Assembly: GCA_026004095.1 (NCBI GenBank)
Contig: BPIL01000001.1
Coordinates: 62,001-126,000, forward strand
DNA from: Meiothermus sp.
GTDB lineage: Bacteria; Deinococcota; Deinococci; Deinococcales; Thermaceae
Direction of reading: 5' to 3'
Length of the DNA: 64,000 nucleotides
The position numbers and the translations under genes are program-made. A model generated the notes under the pieces. It was not told where the DNA came from and did not search any database. It saw nothing but the letters and a program-made list of their open reading frames with translations. The first letter of the stretch is position 1, and every line of letters begins with the position of its first letter. Below, piece by piece: positions 42,534 to 50,785 of the stretch.

Positions 42534-43841
42534 CTACGCCAGCAGGATGGGGCGCTCGAGGTAGTAGGCGATGCGCTCCAGGAGCTTTCCGGCCTGGTCG
42601 GCTTGCATATCACCGGAAAGCGAGAGCAAAGCATGGCCGCCGCTGGCCCGGCCCAGGGTGAGGGTGGAGAGGCCAGGAAAGATGACCTGGTCGAAGGCGC
42701 TGTCCGCCAGCGAGAGCACCACCAGCCCTTCGGCGGGTTCAGAGGCCATGCGCAGCGAGTCCAGGGTGCCCCGCAACGACTGGGCGGGTGCCACCCGCAA
42801 GCTTTTGAGTTCGTTACCCTCGAGGTGGCCTTTGGTGGGGCGCAGGGGTGTTTGAGTGTCGGACAGGGCTTTGTCAACCGCCCGGTACAGCAGAGCGTCC
42901 AGCCCCACCTCCATGTGCCAGGCCTCGCTCAGGGTTTGGGCGGCCTCTTGGGCAGGAGCAATCGACACCAGGCGCTGCCAGGCCTGAACCCGCAGCATCT
43001 GGGTGCTGGGGGTAGTCCCTATGCCAGGAGCGGCCCCCAGGCCGGCGCTGGCGAAAGGGGTGGGTATGGCGGCCGCGGGGGGTGTCGGGGGCGCCTCGAC
43101 CGGGGGCTGATACCCAGGGACGGGTGGAAGCTCCGCTTCGGCTGGGCGGGGTTCGGGGTTGTTGGTAAAGCTCATGCCGGGCGCTAAGGGTTCGAATGCT
43201 GGGGCGGGAACCTCGGGGGCAGTCAGAACCTCCTGGGTTTCCCAGACCAGCTTGTTGGCGCTGCTGGGGGGCTCGAGGTCGGGCTCGCTGGGCAGGGGGG
43301 GCAGGCTGGCTAGCTCGGGGTTGACCTCGGGGGTCGGGCTCAGGGGCTCGGGCTCCTCCCACTGGAGGGTGGGAAGAGGCCCGGTGTTCACGAGCGGCTT
43401 GGGCTCTTCGAAATTGGGTACGATCTCGGGCTCGGGGGCCAGCGTGGGGGCTTCCTCGAAGGCCGCGCTGGCCGGGGGTACCGGGGGGGGAGGGGTGGGC
43501 TCGAGGTCGATGTCAAACTCGATGTCTTCCAGGGTGGGCAGGGCCGATTCCGGGGGTGGGGGAGTGCTGGGGCTCGAGGGCACCAGATCGCCAAGCTGCA
43601 CCCCTTCCTTTTGCAGAACCGCCTGGGCCTGGGTCATATCGGGGACGACGCTGGCCGGAGGGGCTGCCTCCTCGGGGGTGGGTGGCAGGTTGACCTCGCC
43701 GGCCATGACCTTTGCCAGGAAGGCTAGGATATCCCGCTCTACCACCGTGCCGTCGGGGCCGGTGCCCTTGATTTGACGCCAGTCTATGCCGTTTTCTTCC
43801 GCCAGACGACGGGCCAGCGGTGTGATTTTGACTTCGCTCAT
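42534..43841 (-). CDS. Degenerate E2-like protein with E3-binding domain
   Basis: This 435-residue protein starts with a peripheral-subunit (E3/E1)-binding domain (residues 4-42: ITPLARRLAEENGIDWRQIK then GTGPDGTVVERDILAFL), as in dihydrolipoamide acyltransferases. A Pro/Glu-rich disordered region of about 220 residues follows, then a C-terminal part resembling the E2 catalytic domain (LSTLTLGRASGGHALLSLSG ... LERIAYYLERPILLA). There is no lipoyl domain, and the HxxxDG active site is absent. It may be a scaffold or regulator. TATGAT ends 9 nt before the ATG. Confidence 0.75.
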   Translation of the reverse strand: MSEVKITPLARRLAEENGIDWRQIKGTGPDGTVVERDILAFLAKVMAGEVNLPPTPEEAAPPASVVPDMTQAQAVLQKEGVQLGDLVPSSPSTPPPPESALPTLEDIEFDIDLEPTPPPPVPPASAAFEEAPTLAPEPEIVPNFEEPKPLVNTGPLPTLQWEEPEPLSPTPEVNPELASLPPLPSEPDLEPPSSANKLVWETQEVLTAPEVPAPAFEPLAPGMSFTNNPEPRPAEAELPPVPGYQPPVEAPPTPPAAAIPTPFASAGLGAAPGIGTTPSTQMLRVQAWQRLVSIAPAQEAAQTLSEAWHMEVGLDALLYRAVDKALSDTQTPLRPTKGHLEGNELKSLRVAPAQSLRGTLDSLRMASEPAEGLVVLSLADSAFDQVIFPGLSTLTLGRASGGHALLSLSGDMQADQAGKLLERIAYYLERPILLA

Positions 43842-43965
43842 GCTTTTTACATCATAGCGCAGAAGTGGTGATTTTCACGTGCATATGCGCCCGAGGATGT
43901 CGACAGGGTAATTTACTCGATGTGCTGGGCAAAATTGCAGCGGTCTCCGGTATAACTTGGAGGAT

Positions 43966-45039
43966 ATGGAAGACCGCTTTGCCTGGTTGCTGGCGCGCTA
44001 CTGTCTGGACTTAAAGCCGGGTCAGACCGTGCTGATTGAAGCTGAACCCGCCGCCCTCCCCCTGCTCGAGGCCCTCTATGAGGTGGTTTTACAGTGTGGT
44101 GCCTATCCCATTGTGCAGCTATTTCCCGCGGCGGTCTCGAGGCCCTTCTTTATGTGGGGTGGGGACTGGCTGGATCGGCCCCCAAAACCCCAGATGCAGC
44201 TTATGGAGCAGGTAGATGCCAGTCTGCGTATCGAGAGCGCCCAGAACCCGCTCGAGCTCAGCGAGGTGCCCCCAGCCCACATAGCCCGGTTTGAAGCGGG
44301 CTGGCGGCCCTACAAGCAGACGCGGGCTCGTAAGCGCTGGTGTCTGACCCTATACCCCACCGCTGGCTACGCCCAGCAAGCCGGCATGTCCACCGCGGGT
44401 TTCCGGGCCTTGGTGAAACGGGCCCTGTACCTCGACCGACCCGATCCCATCGCAGCCTGGCACGAACTTTCGGCATTCCAGGCCGCCCTCATCGAGCGGC
44501 TGCGTAAGGTAAAGGAACTCCGCATCCAGGCCGACGAAACCGACCTGCGCTTATCGGTGGCAGGGCGCACCTGGATTAACTCCGACGGCAAGCGCAACAT
44601 GCCCAGCGGGGAGGTGTTTACCAGCCCGCTCGAGGCCTCGGTTGAGGGCCAGGTGCGCTTCAACCTGCCGCTGGTGGTATCGGGGCAGCGGGTGGAGGGG
44701 GTGCGCCTGGTTTTTCGGGAAGGGCGGGTGGTAGAGGCCAGCGCCCAGACCGGCGAGCAATACCTGCTGAAGATGCTCGAGGCCGATCCAGGAGCCCGCT
44801 GCTTGGGTGAGTTGGGCATCGGTACCAACTTCGGTATCACCCACCCCACCGGCCTCATCCTCTACGACGAAAAAATCGGTGGCACGGTGCACCTGGCTTT
44901 GGGCCAGAGCTACCCCGAAACCGGCGGAACCAACACCTCCTCGATCCACTGGGATCTGATCCTGGACTTGCGCCAGGGGGGGCGTCTTCTAGCTGACGGG
45001 GAGGTTTTACAGGAAAATGGACGGTTTTTGGGGTTTTAA
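43966..45039 (+). CDS. M29-family aminopeptidase
   Basis: This 357-residue protein is of the AmpS/aminopeptidase T family, cobalt- or zinc-dependent exopeptidases first described in thermophiles. Metal ligands appear in MPSGEVFTSPLEASVEGQVR, CLGELGIGTNFGITHPTG and GTVHLALGQSYPETGGTNTS with SIHWD. TATAAC (43951-43956) and GGAGG (43959-43963) precede the ATG at 43966. It should trim peptides in the cytoplasm. Confidence 0.9.
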   Translation: MEDRFAWLLARYCLDLKPGQTVLIEAEPAALPLLEALYEVVLQCGAYPIVQLFPAAVSRPFFMWGGDWLDRPPKPQMQLMEQVDASLRIESAQNPLELSEVPPAHIARFEAGWRPYKQTRARKRWCLTLYPTAGYAQQAGMSTAGFRALVKRALYLDRPDPIAAWHELSAFQAALIERLRKVKELRIQADETDLRLSVAGRTWINSDGKRNMPSGEVFTSPLEASVEGQVRFNLPLVVSGQRVEGVRLVFREGRVVEASAQTGEQYLLKMLEADPGARCLGELGIGTNFGITHPTGLILYDEKIGGTVHLALGQSYPETGGTNTSSIHWDLILDLRQGGRLLADGEVLQENGRFLGF

Positions 45040-45062
45040 TCAAACCCCGATCTTCAAGAAAA

Positions 45063-45084
45063 TAGCCGCCCACCCGGGCGGCTA
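45063..45084 (-). terminator. Terminator of rpsA
   Basis: TAGCCGCCC and GGGCGGCTA form an 8-9 bp GC-rich stem. On the minus strand it is followed by TTTTCTT, fitting termination of the S1 gene. The M29 gene converges on the same hairpin. Confidence 0.75.
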
Positions 45085-45102
45085 CTGGCTGGCAGAGCAA
45101 GA

Positions 45103-46779
45103 TCAAGCCTTTTCTTTGTTTTTGTCCTCTTCCAGCGCAATCTGGCTGAGGAGATCGCCGAACACATCGCCGAGCTTCACGTTGGTGTTGGAGGTGGCTA
45201 CCACGCTGGGGTCGTAGTTGGTATAGGAGGCGGCCCCACCACCCATGCCGTAGTCGTAGTCGTGCTCCCGGCCACGACCCTCGCGAGCCCCGCCCTTGCC
45301 CTTCGAACGCTTGGGGCGCTCGCCCTCTTTGCCCTCGCGGCGGTTCTTGCGGCCCTCGCCTTCCTCGCCGCCGGGAATGCTAACTGCATGAGCCGGGGGA
45401 GGTAGCAGGCGTTTGCGCGAGAGGCTGATGCGCTGCTCTACCGGGTCAATCTGGAGGATGGCCGCCTCCACCTCGTCACCCTTCTTGAAGATCTCGGAGG
45501 GCTTCTCGACGCGCTCGTAGGCCAGCTCGGAGACGTGAATCAGGCCTTCGATGCCCGGCTCGATCTCCACAAACACCCCGAAGTCGGTGAGGCCGGTGAC
45601 CTTGCCCTTGACCGGCGTACCCGGGGGGTAGCGGTCGGGCAGGCTCTTCCAGGGGTCGGGCTGGGTCTGCTTTAAGCCCAGCGAGAGCCGGCGCTCCTCC
45701 GGGTCGATGCGCAGAACCTGGGCCTCTACTTCCTGGCCCTCCTTCAGGATCTCGCCAGGGTGCTTGGGGCGCTTGGTCCAGGACAGCTCGGAGATGTGAA
45801 TGAGACCCTCGAGGCCAGGTTCCACCTCCACAAAGGCCCCGAACTGGGTTAGGCCGACCACCTTGCCGGTGAGCCTGGAGCCCACAGGGTATTTTTCGGA
45901 GACGGTCAGCCAGGGATCCTGGGTGAGGGCTTTCATCGACAGGTTGACCCGTTCGCGCTCGGTGTCCACTGAGAGCACCTTGGCTTTGACGGTCTGGCCC
46001 TTCTGCACCACATCCTTGGGGTGATTGAAGCGGCCCCAGGTAATTTCGCTGCGGTGCACCAGGCCATCCACGCCGCCTAAAGCCACAAACACGCCAAAAT
46101 CGGTGACCTCAACCACCTGGCCCTCGACAACCTCGCCTTCTTTCAGGCTGGCGAGTATCCGGCTCCGGGCTGCTTTTTGCTCAGCTTCCAGCACCGTACG
46201 GCGCGACAGGATAATCCGGCCTTTTTTGCGATTGAGTTCGATGATTTTGACCAGGAAGCTCTGGCCTACATACTCGTCGAGATCGGGGGTGCGTTTCAGA
46301 TCCACCTGGCTGGCAGGCAGGAAGGCGCGAAGGCCCTCGATGGTCGCTACCAGACCCCCTTTGACCTTTTCCTTAACCTGCACCATTACCGGTTCGCCCT
46401 GCTCGTAGAGAGCCTGAATCTTGACCCAGCTCTGGTCGGCCTCGGCCCGCTTTTTGGAGAGCACCACCTGGCCGTTCTCGAGGTCGGCCCGAACCACATA
46501 AGCAGTCACGGTATCGCCTGGCTTGAGGAGATTCTTGAGCTCCTCTTCCGACAGGTTCTCCTCGGTGAGCTGGTTGAACGGAATAACGGCTTCGGTGCGC
46601 GCCCCGATGTCTACCATCACACCGTCGTTGGTGACGAGCACCACGGTGCCGGTGACAATCTGGCCGCGCTGGACGGTCTTCTCGAGCCTTGCCTCTGCAT
46701 CTTGCAGGGCCTGCTCCATGCTAAAAGCTTGGGGTTCTTTTCCAGTTTCCACTGGAGTCTGGGTAGCTTGGTCTTCCAT
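45103..46779 (-). CDS. rpsA: 30S ribosomal protein S1
   Basis: This 558-residue protein has five S1 repeats at about residues 37-105, 122-190, 208-277, 294-363 and 381-450 (e.g. GEVVEGQVVEVTDFGVFVAL, GSRLTGKVVGLTQFGAFVEV, GTPVKGKVTGLTDFGVFVEI). The C-terminal tail of about 95 residues is Lys/Arg/Glu/Gly-rich and low-complexity. S1 helps load mRNA on the ribosome, of interest in an organism with many leaderless mRNAs. It has its own promoter and a leader of about 138 nt. Confidence 0.94.
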   Translation of the reverse strand: MEDQATQTPVETGKEPQAFSMEQALQDAEARLEKTVQRGQIVTGTVVLVTNDGVMVDIGARTEAVIPFNQLTEENLSEEELKNLLKPGDTVTAYVVRADLENGQVVLSKKRAEADQSWVKIQALYEQGEPVMVQVKEKVKGGLVATIEGLRAFLPASQVDLKRTPDLDEYVGQSFLVKIIELNRKKGRIILSRRTVLEAEQKAARSRILASLKEGEVVEGQVVEVTDFGVFVALGGVDGLVHRSEITWGRFNHPKDVVQKGQTVKAKVLSVDTERERVNLSMKALTQDPWLTVSEKYPVGSRLTGKVVGLTQFGAFVEVEPGLEGLIHISELSWTKRPKHPGEILKEGQEVEAQVLRIDPEERRLSLGLKQTQPDPWKSLPDRYPPGTPVKGKVTGLTDFGVFVEIEPGIEGLIHVSELAYERVEKPSEIFKKGDEVEAAILQIDPVEQRISLSRKRLLPPPAHAVSIPGGEEGEGRKNRREGKEGERPKRSKGKGGAREGRGREHDYDYGMGGGAASYTNYDPSVVATSNTNVKLGDVFGDLLSQIALEEDKNKEKA

Positions 46780-46894
46780 TCGCCTGTTTCCTCTCTGCCT
46801 TTACCGTTCGTCGCGCTAAAACCCCGCCCAGATTGCTCTGGGACTGGGCTGTTGATGGTCTGCGCGACGGGTTGTCTCCCCAGGGACTCTAGAC

Positions 46895-46947
46895 CCTATG
46901 CTGAGACATACCTGTCATTTATAGCATAGGCGCTCGCGTTTGTCCAA
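46895..46947 (-). promoter_or_regulatory. rpsA promoter with 8-bp inverted repeat over the -10/start site
   Basis: Minus strand: -35 TTGGAC (46947-46942), 18-bp spacer, -10 TATAAA (46923-46918). A perfect inverted repeat CCTATGCT (46895-46902)/AGCATAGG (46923-46930) brackets the -10 and start site. It could be an operator, or part of it a structure at the 5' end of the mRNA. Confidence 0.65.
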
Positions 46948-47044
46948 CACGACAGGGCAATTTGGGGGGCTGTAGATACCCAGTCCAGGGCGGGTTTTCC
47001 CATGCTTTGCTTCGAAGCTGCCAGATCGAGGGTCGTAAAGGGTG

Positions 47045-47752
47045 TTAAAGGCGGTGTTCCTCCGGTGCATGCCCCTCTACCCAGTGGGAGCCGTCGGGCA
47101 GGAATTCCTTTTTCCAAACCGGAAGGATTTGTTTGACCCGCTCAATGGCATAGCGGCAGGCTTCGAAAGCCTCGGGGCGGTGGGGTGCCGAGACCACTAT
47201 CAAGATCGAGCCCTCACCCGGCAGCACCCGGCCCAGGCGGTGCCACAAGGCCACCCGGCCCAGCACCCAGCGCGCGCGCATCTCGGCGATAATCTGCTGC
47301 ATTACCTTCTCGGCCATGCCGGGGTAGGCTTCGTACTCCAGATAGCTCACCACCAGGCCTTTGTTGGGGCTACGGGTGGTACCCAGAAAGCTGACCACCG
47401 CGCCGCAGGCTTCATCGGAAGCCCAGTCTATCCAGGGTTGTAGGGCCAGGGCTTCGTAGGTCAGGCCAAAGCTTTCGTTTCCGGTTGCCAGGGCTGGATC
47501 GGGGGTGGGTGTAGTGGATCCGCCCGATACCGGCGGTAAGAAGGCCAGCTCGTCACCGTCCTTAAGCGGCTGGTGGAGTTGGGCGAGCTGTTCGTTGATG
47601 GCGGCCAGCCCGCCGCTGAGCTGCAGGGGATACTGGGCTTCCAGCAGGGCTTTGACATCGGCCACGGTGGAACCTTCTGGCAGCTCGAGCTGCAGCCGGG
47701 CCTGGCCGGCCTGCTCGCGGAAAAGGGCAAACAACAACACCTGTACGCGCAT
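47045..47752 (-). CDS. Molybdopterin synthase, fused MoaD-MoaE (MoaX-like)
   Basis: This 235-residue protein joins a MoaD ubiquitin-like domain (1-78, ending LPPVSGG) to a MoaE domain (about 92-225, with SFLGTTRSPNKG, HRLGRVLPGEGSILIVVSAP and VKQILPVWKKEFLPDG carrying the catalytic Lys). MoaD must carry a thiocarboxylate on its final Gly; here the GG (77-78) is internal. Such fusions (M. tuberculosis MoaX) are cut after the GG. It overlaps no other Mo-cofactor gene in the window. Confidence 0.92.
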   Translation of the reverse strand: MRVQVLLFALFREQAGQARLQLELPEGSTVADVKALLEAQYPLQLSGGLAAINEQLAQLHQPLKDGDELAFLPPVSGGSTTPTPDPALATGNESFGLTYEALALQPWIDWASDEACGAVVSFLGTTRSPNKGLVVSYLEYEAYPGMAEKVMQQIIAEMRARWVLGRVALWHRLGRVLPGEGSILIVVSAPHRPEAFEACRYAIERVKQILPVWKKEFLPDGSHWVEGHAPEEHRL

Positions 47753-47820
47753 ATTTATAAGAATAGTCCAGGATTACGGCTTGGATGCATAGGCTTGAGG
47801 GCGCCTCCAATGTTACCTGG

Positions 47821-48726
47821 TCACTTTCCCATATACACCTGGCTCATAGTAAAAGCTACCGATAAAGCCCTTTCGTAGCGCATGCGAACCGGGCCTAGAA
47901 GGGTCAGCTCGCCGATCTGGTCGTTGATCTTAATGCCGGCTTGCACCAGCGAAAGCCCTTCATTTTCGCCGACCCGGACATTCACACCACCGGGCGGGGT
48001 GAAGGTGGAGTCGCTGGGGGCTTCGAACACCGCAATGGCCTGGCGCAAAAACATAGGGTTTTGGGCTTCGGGCTCGCTGAGCAAGAGGCCCATTCCCTCA
48101 CGGTACTCTTCCTGGCTGCCCTGGGCGAAGGCCCTTCCGATGGACTCGTACAGTTCCATCATGGCGGGTGTGCTGGCCTTAACTGGCTCGCTGGCTTTGT
48201 ACAGGCGTTGTTCAGCCTCATTGAGTTGGGCTTCGGTGGGTGTGAAGGATAGCTCGATACGGGCTTCGCGAACCCGCCCACCTTCCAGTACCGCCACCGC
48301 CAGAACTTTGCCAGATGTCAGGTTGGAAAGGTGCACCTGCAACAGTTTGGGCGCACGCTGGGGCCGTAGCCGCAGGGTAGCGGGGTAACCGGCCAACTTG
48401 GAGGCTACCTGCACCAGCAGCGCCTCTCGCCTGGGGCCGGCATCCTCCAGCACCTGGGCTAGCTTCTCTAGCATGGCCTGAGGTAAGGGGTTGGGGGGTA
48501 GTTTGGAGAGCGCGTAGTGATGGAATCCGGCGCGGGTGGGTACGCGACCCGCCGACGTATGGGGTTTGCCGATTAAGCCTTGCTGCTCGAGCTCAATCAG
48601 CTCATACCGCACGGTGGCCGGCGAAAGCGACAACTGCTGGGCCAGCGCCCCCGAAGGCACGGGGGTTTGGGTCTGGATGTAGATATCTACCAGAAGGTGC
48701 AGTATGCGCCGCTGCCGCTCGGTCAT
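47821..48726 (-). CDS. hrcA: Heat-inducible transcription repressor HrcA
   Basis: This 301-residue protein has an N-terminal winged helix (TERQRRILHLLVDIYIQTQT, LSLSPATVRYELIELEQQGL) followed by the GAF-like HrcA domain ending LGPVRMRYERALSVAFTM. HrcA binds CIRCE sites to repress groE/dnaK. TAGAAT lies 6 nt before the ATG. No CIRCE element or chaperone gene is in the window, so the gene stands apart from its usual grpE-dnaK-dnaJ setting. Confidence 0.92.
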   Translation of the reverse strand: MTERQRRILHLLVDIYIQTQTPVPSGALAQQLSLSPATVRYELIELEQQGLIGKPHTSAGRVPTRAGFHHYALSKLPPNPLPQAMLEKLAQVLEDAGPRREALLVQVASKLAGYPATLRLRPQRAPKLLQVHLSNLTSGKVLAVAVLEGGRVREARIELSFTPTEAQLNEAEQRLYKASEPVKASTPAMMELYESIGRAFAQGSQEEYREGMGLLLSEPEAQNPMFLRQAIAVFEAPSDSTFTPPGGVNVRVGENEGLSLVQAGIKINDQIGELTLLGPVRMRYERALSVAFTMSQVYMGK

Positions 48727-48887
48727 GCTGGAATTCTAGTTTAGAGCCAAATGACTTGTGGGGGGTATGGTGGGTTGCATTGTAGGACAGCTTGCGGTTG
48801 CCCGGCGCACAGGTCTGGTCACGCATCAAATTTTACTGAACATCTGGCATATATTGGCCTAAATAAAGCGATATATATCACGTAAGT

Positions 48888-48961
48888 GTGCAAAGTGTGA
48901 GCAAAAATATTAACAAACGTCATAAAAACCATTGACAATTTGCACAATCCATCGGTAGCCT
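48888..48961 (+). promoter_or_regulatory. amt-glnK promoter region with GTGCAAA inverted repeat
   Basis: TTGACA (48932-48937), 18-bp spacer, TAGCCT (48956-48961) make the promoter. GTGCAAA (48888-48894) and TTTGCAC (48939-48945) are exact inverted copies, the second inside the spacer; a near copy GTGTGAGCAAA lies between. The region from 48780 is markedly AT-rich and otherwise empty. A nitrogen-status regulator could bind here. Confidence 0.55.
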
Positions 48962-48984
48962 AATGCACAGGAGGTGAAGGGTTG

Positions 48985-50346
48985 ATGAAAAACCTTCGAC
49001 TACCGTTTGGCCTGACGGCGTTGCTGGGTGGCCTGGCTTTCGCCCAAGACCCTGAGTTCAGCGCTGCCGACACCGCCTGGATGCTGGTAGCCACCGGCCT
49101 GGTTCTGCTAATGACCCCGGCGCTGGCTTTCTTTTACGGGGGGATGGTTCGCTCCAAAAACGCCCTTAACACCATGATGATGAGCTTCTCGGCGCTGGGC
49201 TTTGTGGCCGTGGCCTGGGCTTTGCTGGGCTACACCCTGGCCCTCTCCGGGGATGGCAATTTCATAGGTGACCTGCGCTACCTGTTCTTGAACAACGTGG
49301 GCATGGAGAACAAGGGTGCGATTGTTTCCATCACCATTCCCCACATGCTCTGGATGATCTTCCAGGGAACCTTCGCCATCATTACCGCTGCTCTAATCTC
49401 AGGGGCGGTGGTCGAGCGGATGCGTTTCCCGGCCTTTTTGCTGTTCATCACCCTCTGGAGCCTTTTAGTTTATGCGCCCATCGCCAAGTGGGTCTGGGGG
49501 GGTGGCTTCCTGGCCGATCTGGGGGCCTGGGACTTCGCTGGCGGTACGGTGGTGCACATCAACTCTGGGATTGCCGCGGTGGTAGCGGCCCTGGTGCTGG
49601 GGGCTCGTAAAGATTTCGGACGGCAGGCTATCCTGCCGCATAACGTGCCTTTTGTCTTGCTAGGAGCTGCGCTGCTTTGGTTTGGCTGGTTCGGCTTCAA
49701 TGCCGGCAGCGCCTGGGCAGCCAGTGCTACGGCTGGGCTGGCCCTTACCAACACCATCCTGGCCCCTGCTGCGACCATTGTGGTGTGGTCGCTTATTGAT
49801 CTGTTGCGCACGGGGCGGGTGACCGCTGTGGGGCTGGCTACTGCGATTGTGGTGGGCCTGGTGGTAATCACCCCTGCGGCTGCTTTTGTCTCTCCTTTCT
49901 ACGCGCTGGTGATGGGGGCGATTGGAGCCTTCCCCAGCTATTTTGTGCTCTTATGGCGGGCAAAGAGCGGGATGGATGACTCGCTGGATGTGTTCGCTGC
50001 GCACGGGATTGGCGGAATTACAGGCGCGATCCTGACCGGGGTGTTTGCTCAAAAGTCGGTCAACGGTTTGTTTGATGGCCTGATTGCGGGTAATCCAGCC
50101 CAGGTGCTGATCCAGGCCTTCGCCGTGCTTATAGCGGTGGTGTACAGCGGGGCTATTACCTTTGTGTTGCTTAAGCTGGTAGGGGCCATCACCCCCCTCA
50201 AGGCGAGCGCCAAGGAAGAAGGGGTGGGCATGGATGTCAGCCAGCATGGTGAAGAGGCCTACACCAGCGGTGAAGGAGCCATCCTGGTCAAGAGTGAGAC
50301 CACTATGCCGATGGCCCGGCCTAAGCCAGCGGGTGGCACCGACTAA
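48985..50346 (+). CDS. amt: Ammonium transporter (Amt family)
   Basis: This 453-residue protein has a signal-like first segment (RLPFGLTALLGGLAFAQ) then eleven helices. Signature blocks: FFYGGMVRSKNALNTMMMSF, GGTVVHINSGIAAVVAALVL (pore His), LLWFGWFGFNAGS and DVFAAHGIGGITGAILTGVF (second pore His). It conducts NH3/NH4+ at low ammonium. AGGAGGTG precedes the ATG at 48985. glnK follows after 10 bp, the usual pairing. Confidence 0.96.
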   Translation: MKNLRLPFGLTALLGGLAFAQDPEFSAADTAWMLVATGLVLLMTPALAFFYGGMVRSKNALNTMMMSFSALGFVAVAWALLGYTLALSGDGNFIGDLRYLFLNNVGMENKGAIVSITIPHMLWMIFQGTFAIITAALISGAVVERMRFPAFLLFITLWSLLVYAPIAKWVWGGGFLADLGAWDFAGGTVVHINSGIAAVVAALVLGARKDFGRQAILPHNVPFVLLGAALLWFGWFGFNAGSAWAASATAGLALTNTILAPAATIVVWSLIDLLRTGRVTAVGLATAIVVGLVVITPAAAFVSPFYALVMGAIGAFPSYFVLLWRAKSGMDDSLDVFAAHGIGGITGAILTGVFAQKSVNGLFDGLIAGNPAQVLIQAFAVLIAVVYSGAITFVLLKLVGAITPLKASAKEEGVGMDVSQHGEEAYTSGEGAILVKSETTMPMARPKPAGGTD

Positions 50347-50356
50347 GGGGGGTGTG

Positions 50357-50707
50357 ATGAAGCTGATCGTTGCCATTATCCGGAGCGAAAAGCTCAACGA
50401 TGTGCTGGAAGCCCTCTTCAAGGCTGAGGTGCGGGGTTTATCAATCAGCCGCATACAGGGGCACGGCGGTGAGACCGAGCGGGTGGAGACCTACCGGGGC
50501 ACCACCGTAAAGATGGAGCTTTCGGAGAAGGTGCGGCTGGAAATCGGCGTTTCGGATCATTTTGTTGAACCAACGGTGCGGGCTATTCTGACTGCGGCCC
50601 GCACCGGTGAGGTGGGGGATGGCAAAATTTTTGTGCTCCCGGTAGAGAAGGTTTACCGCATTCGCACTGGCGAGCAGGATACCGCTGCGGTGACGCCGGT
50701 TTCGTAG
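50357..50707 (+). CDS. glnK: P-II protein GlnK
   Basis: This 116-residue P-II signal protein binds ATP/ADP and 2-oxoglutarate and plugs the Amt channel. The T-loop runs GHGGETERVETYRGTTVKME; position 51, the Tyr uridylylated in enteric P-II, is Val, so it must signal by ligand binding alone. The B- and C-loops are normal (TAARTGEVGDGKIFVLPVEK, YRIRTGE). A GC-rich terminator follows. Confidence 0.94.
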   Translation: MKLIVAIIRSEKLNDVLEALFKAEVRGLSISRIQGHGGETERVETYRGTTVKMELSEKVRLEIGVSDHFVEPTVRAILTAARTGEVGDGKIFVLPVEKVYRIRTGEQDTAAVTPVS

Positions 50708-50717
50708 CTCGAGCAGC

Positions 50718-50768
50718 GCCGGGGCCGTCAGGACTGATCCAGTCGTGGCGGCCCGGGCTTTGTCTTTG
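50718..50768 (+). terminator. Terminator of amt-glnK
   Basis: GCCGGGGCCG (50718-50727) and CGGCCCGGGC (50749-50758) pair with one mismatch; TTTGTCTTT follows. Confidence 0.75.
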
Positions 50769-50785
50769 GGTACTACAGCACAGCT

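Noticed and set aside
48727..48800. CIRCE element near hrcA
   Set aside because: Looked for TTAGCACTC-N9-GAGTGCTAA upstream of hrcA and found none.
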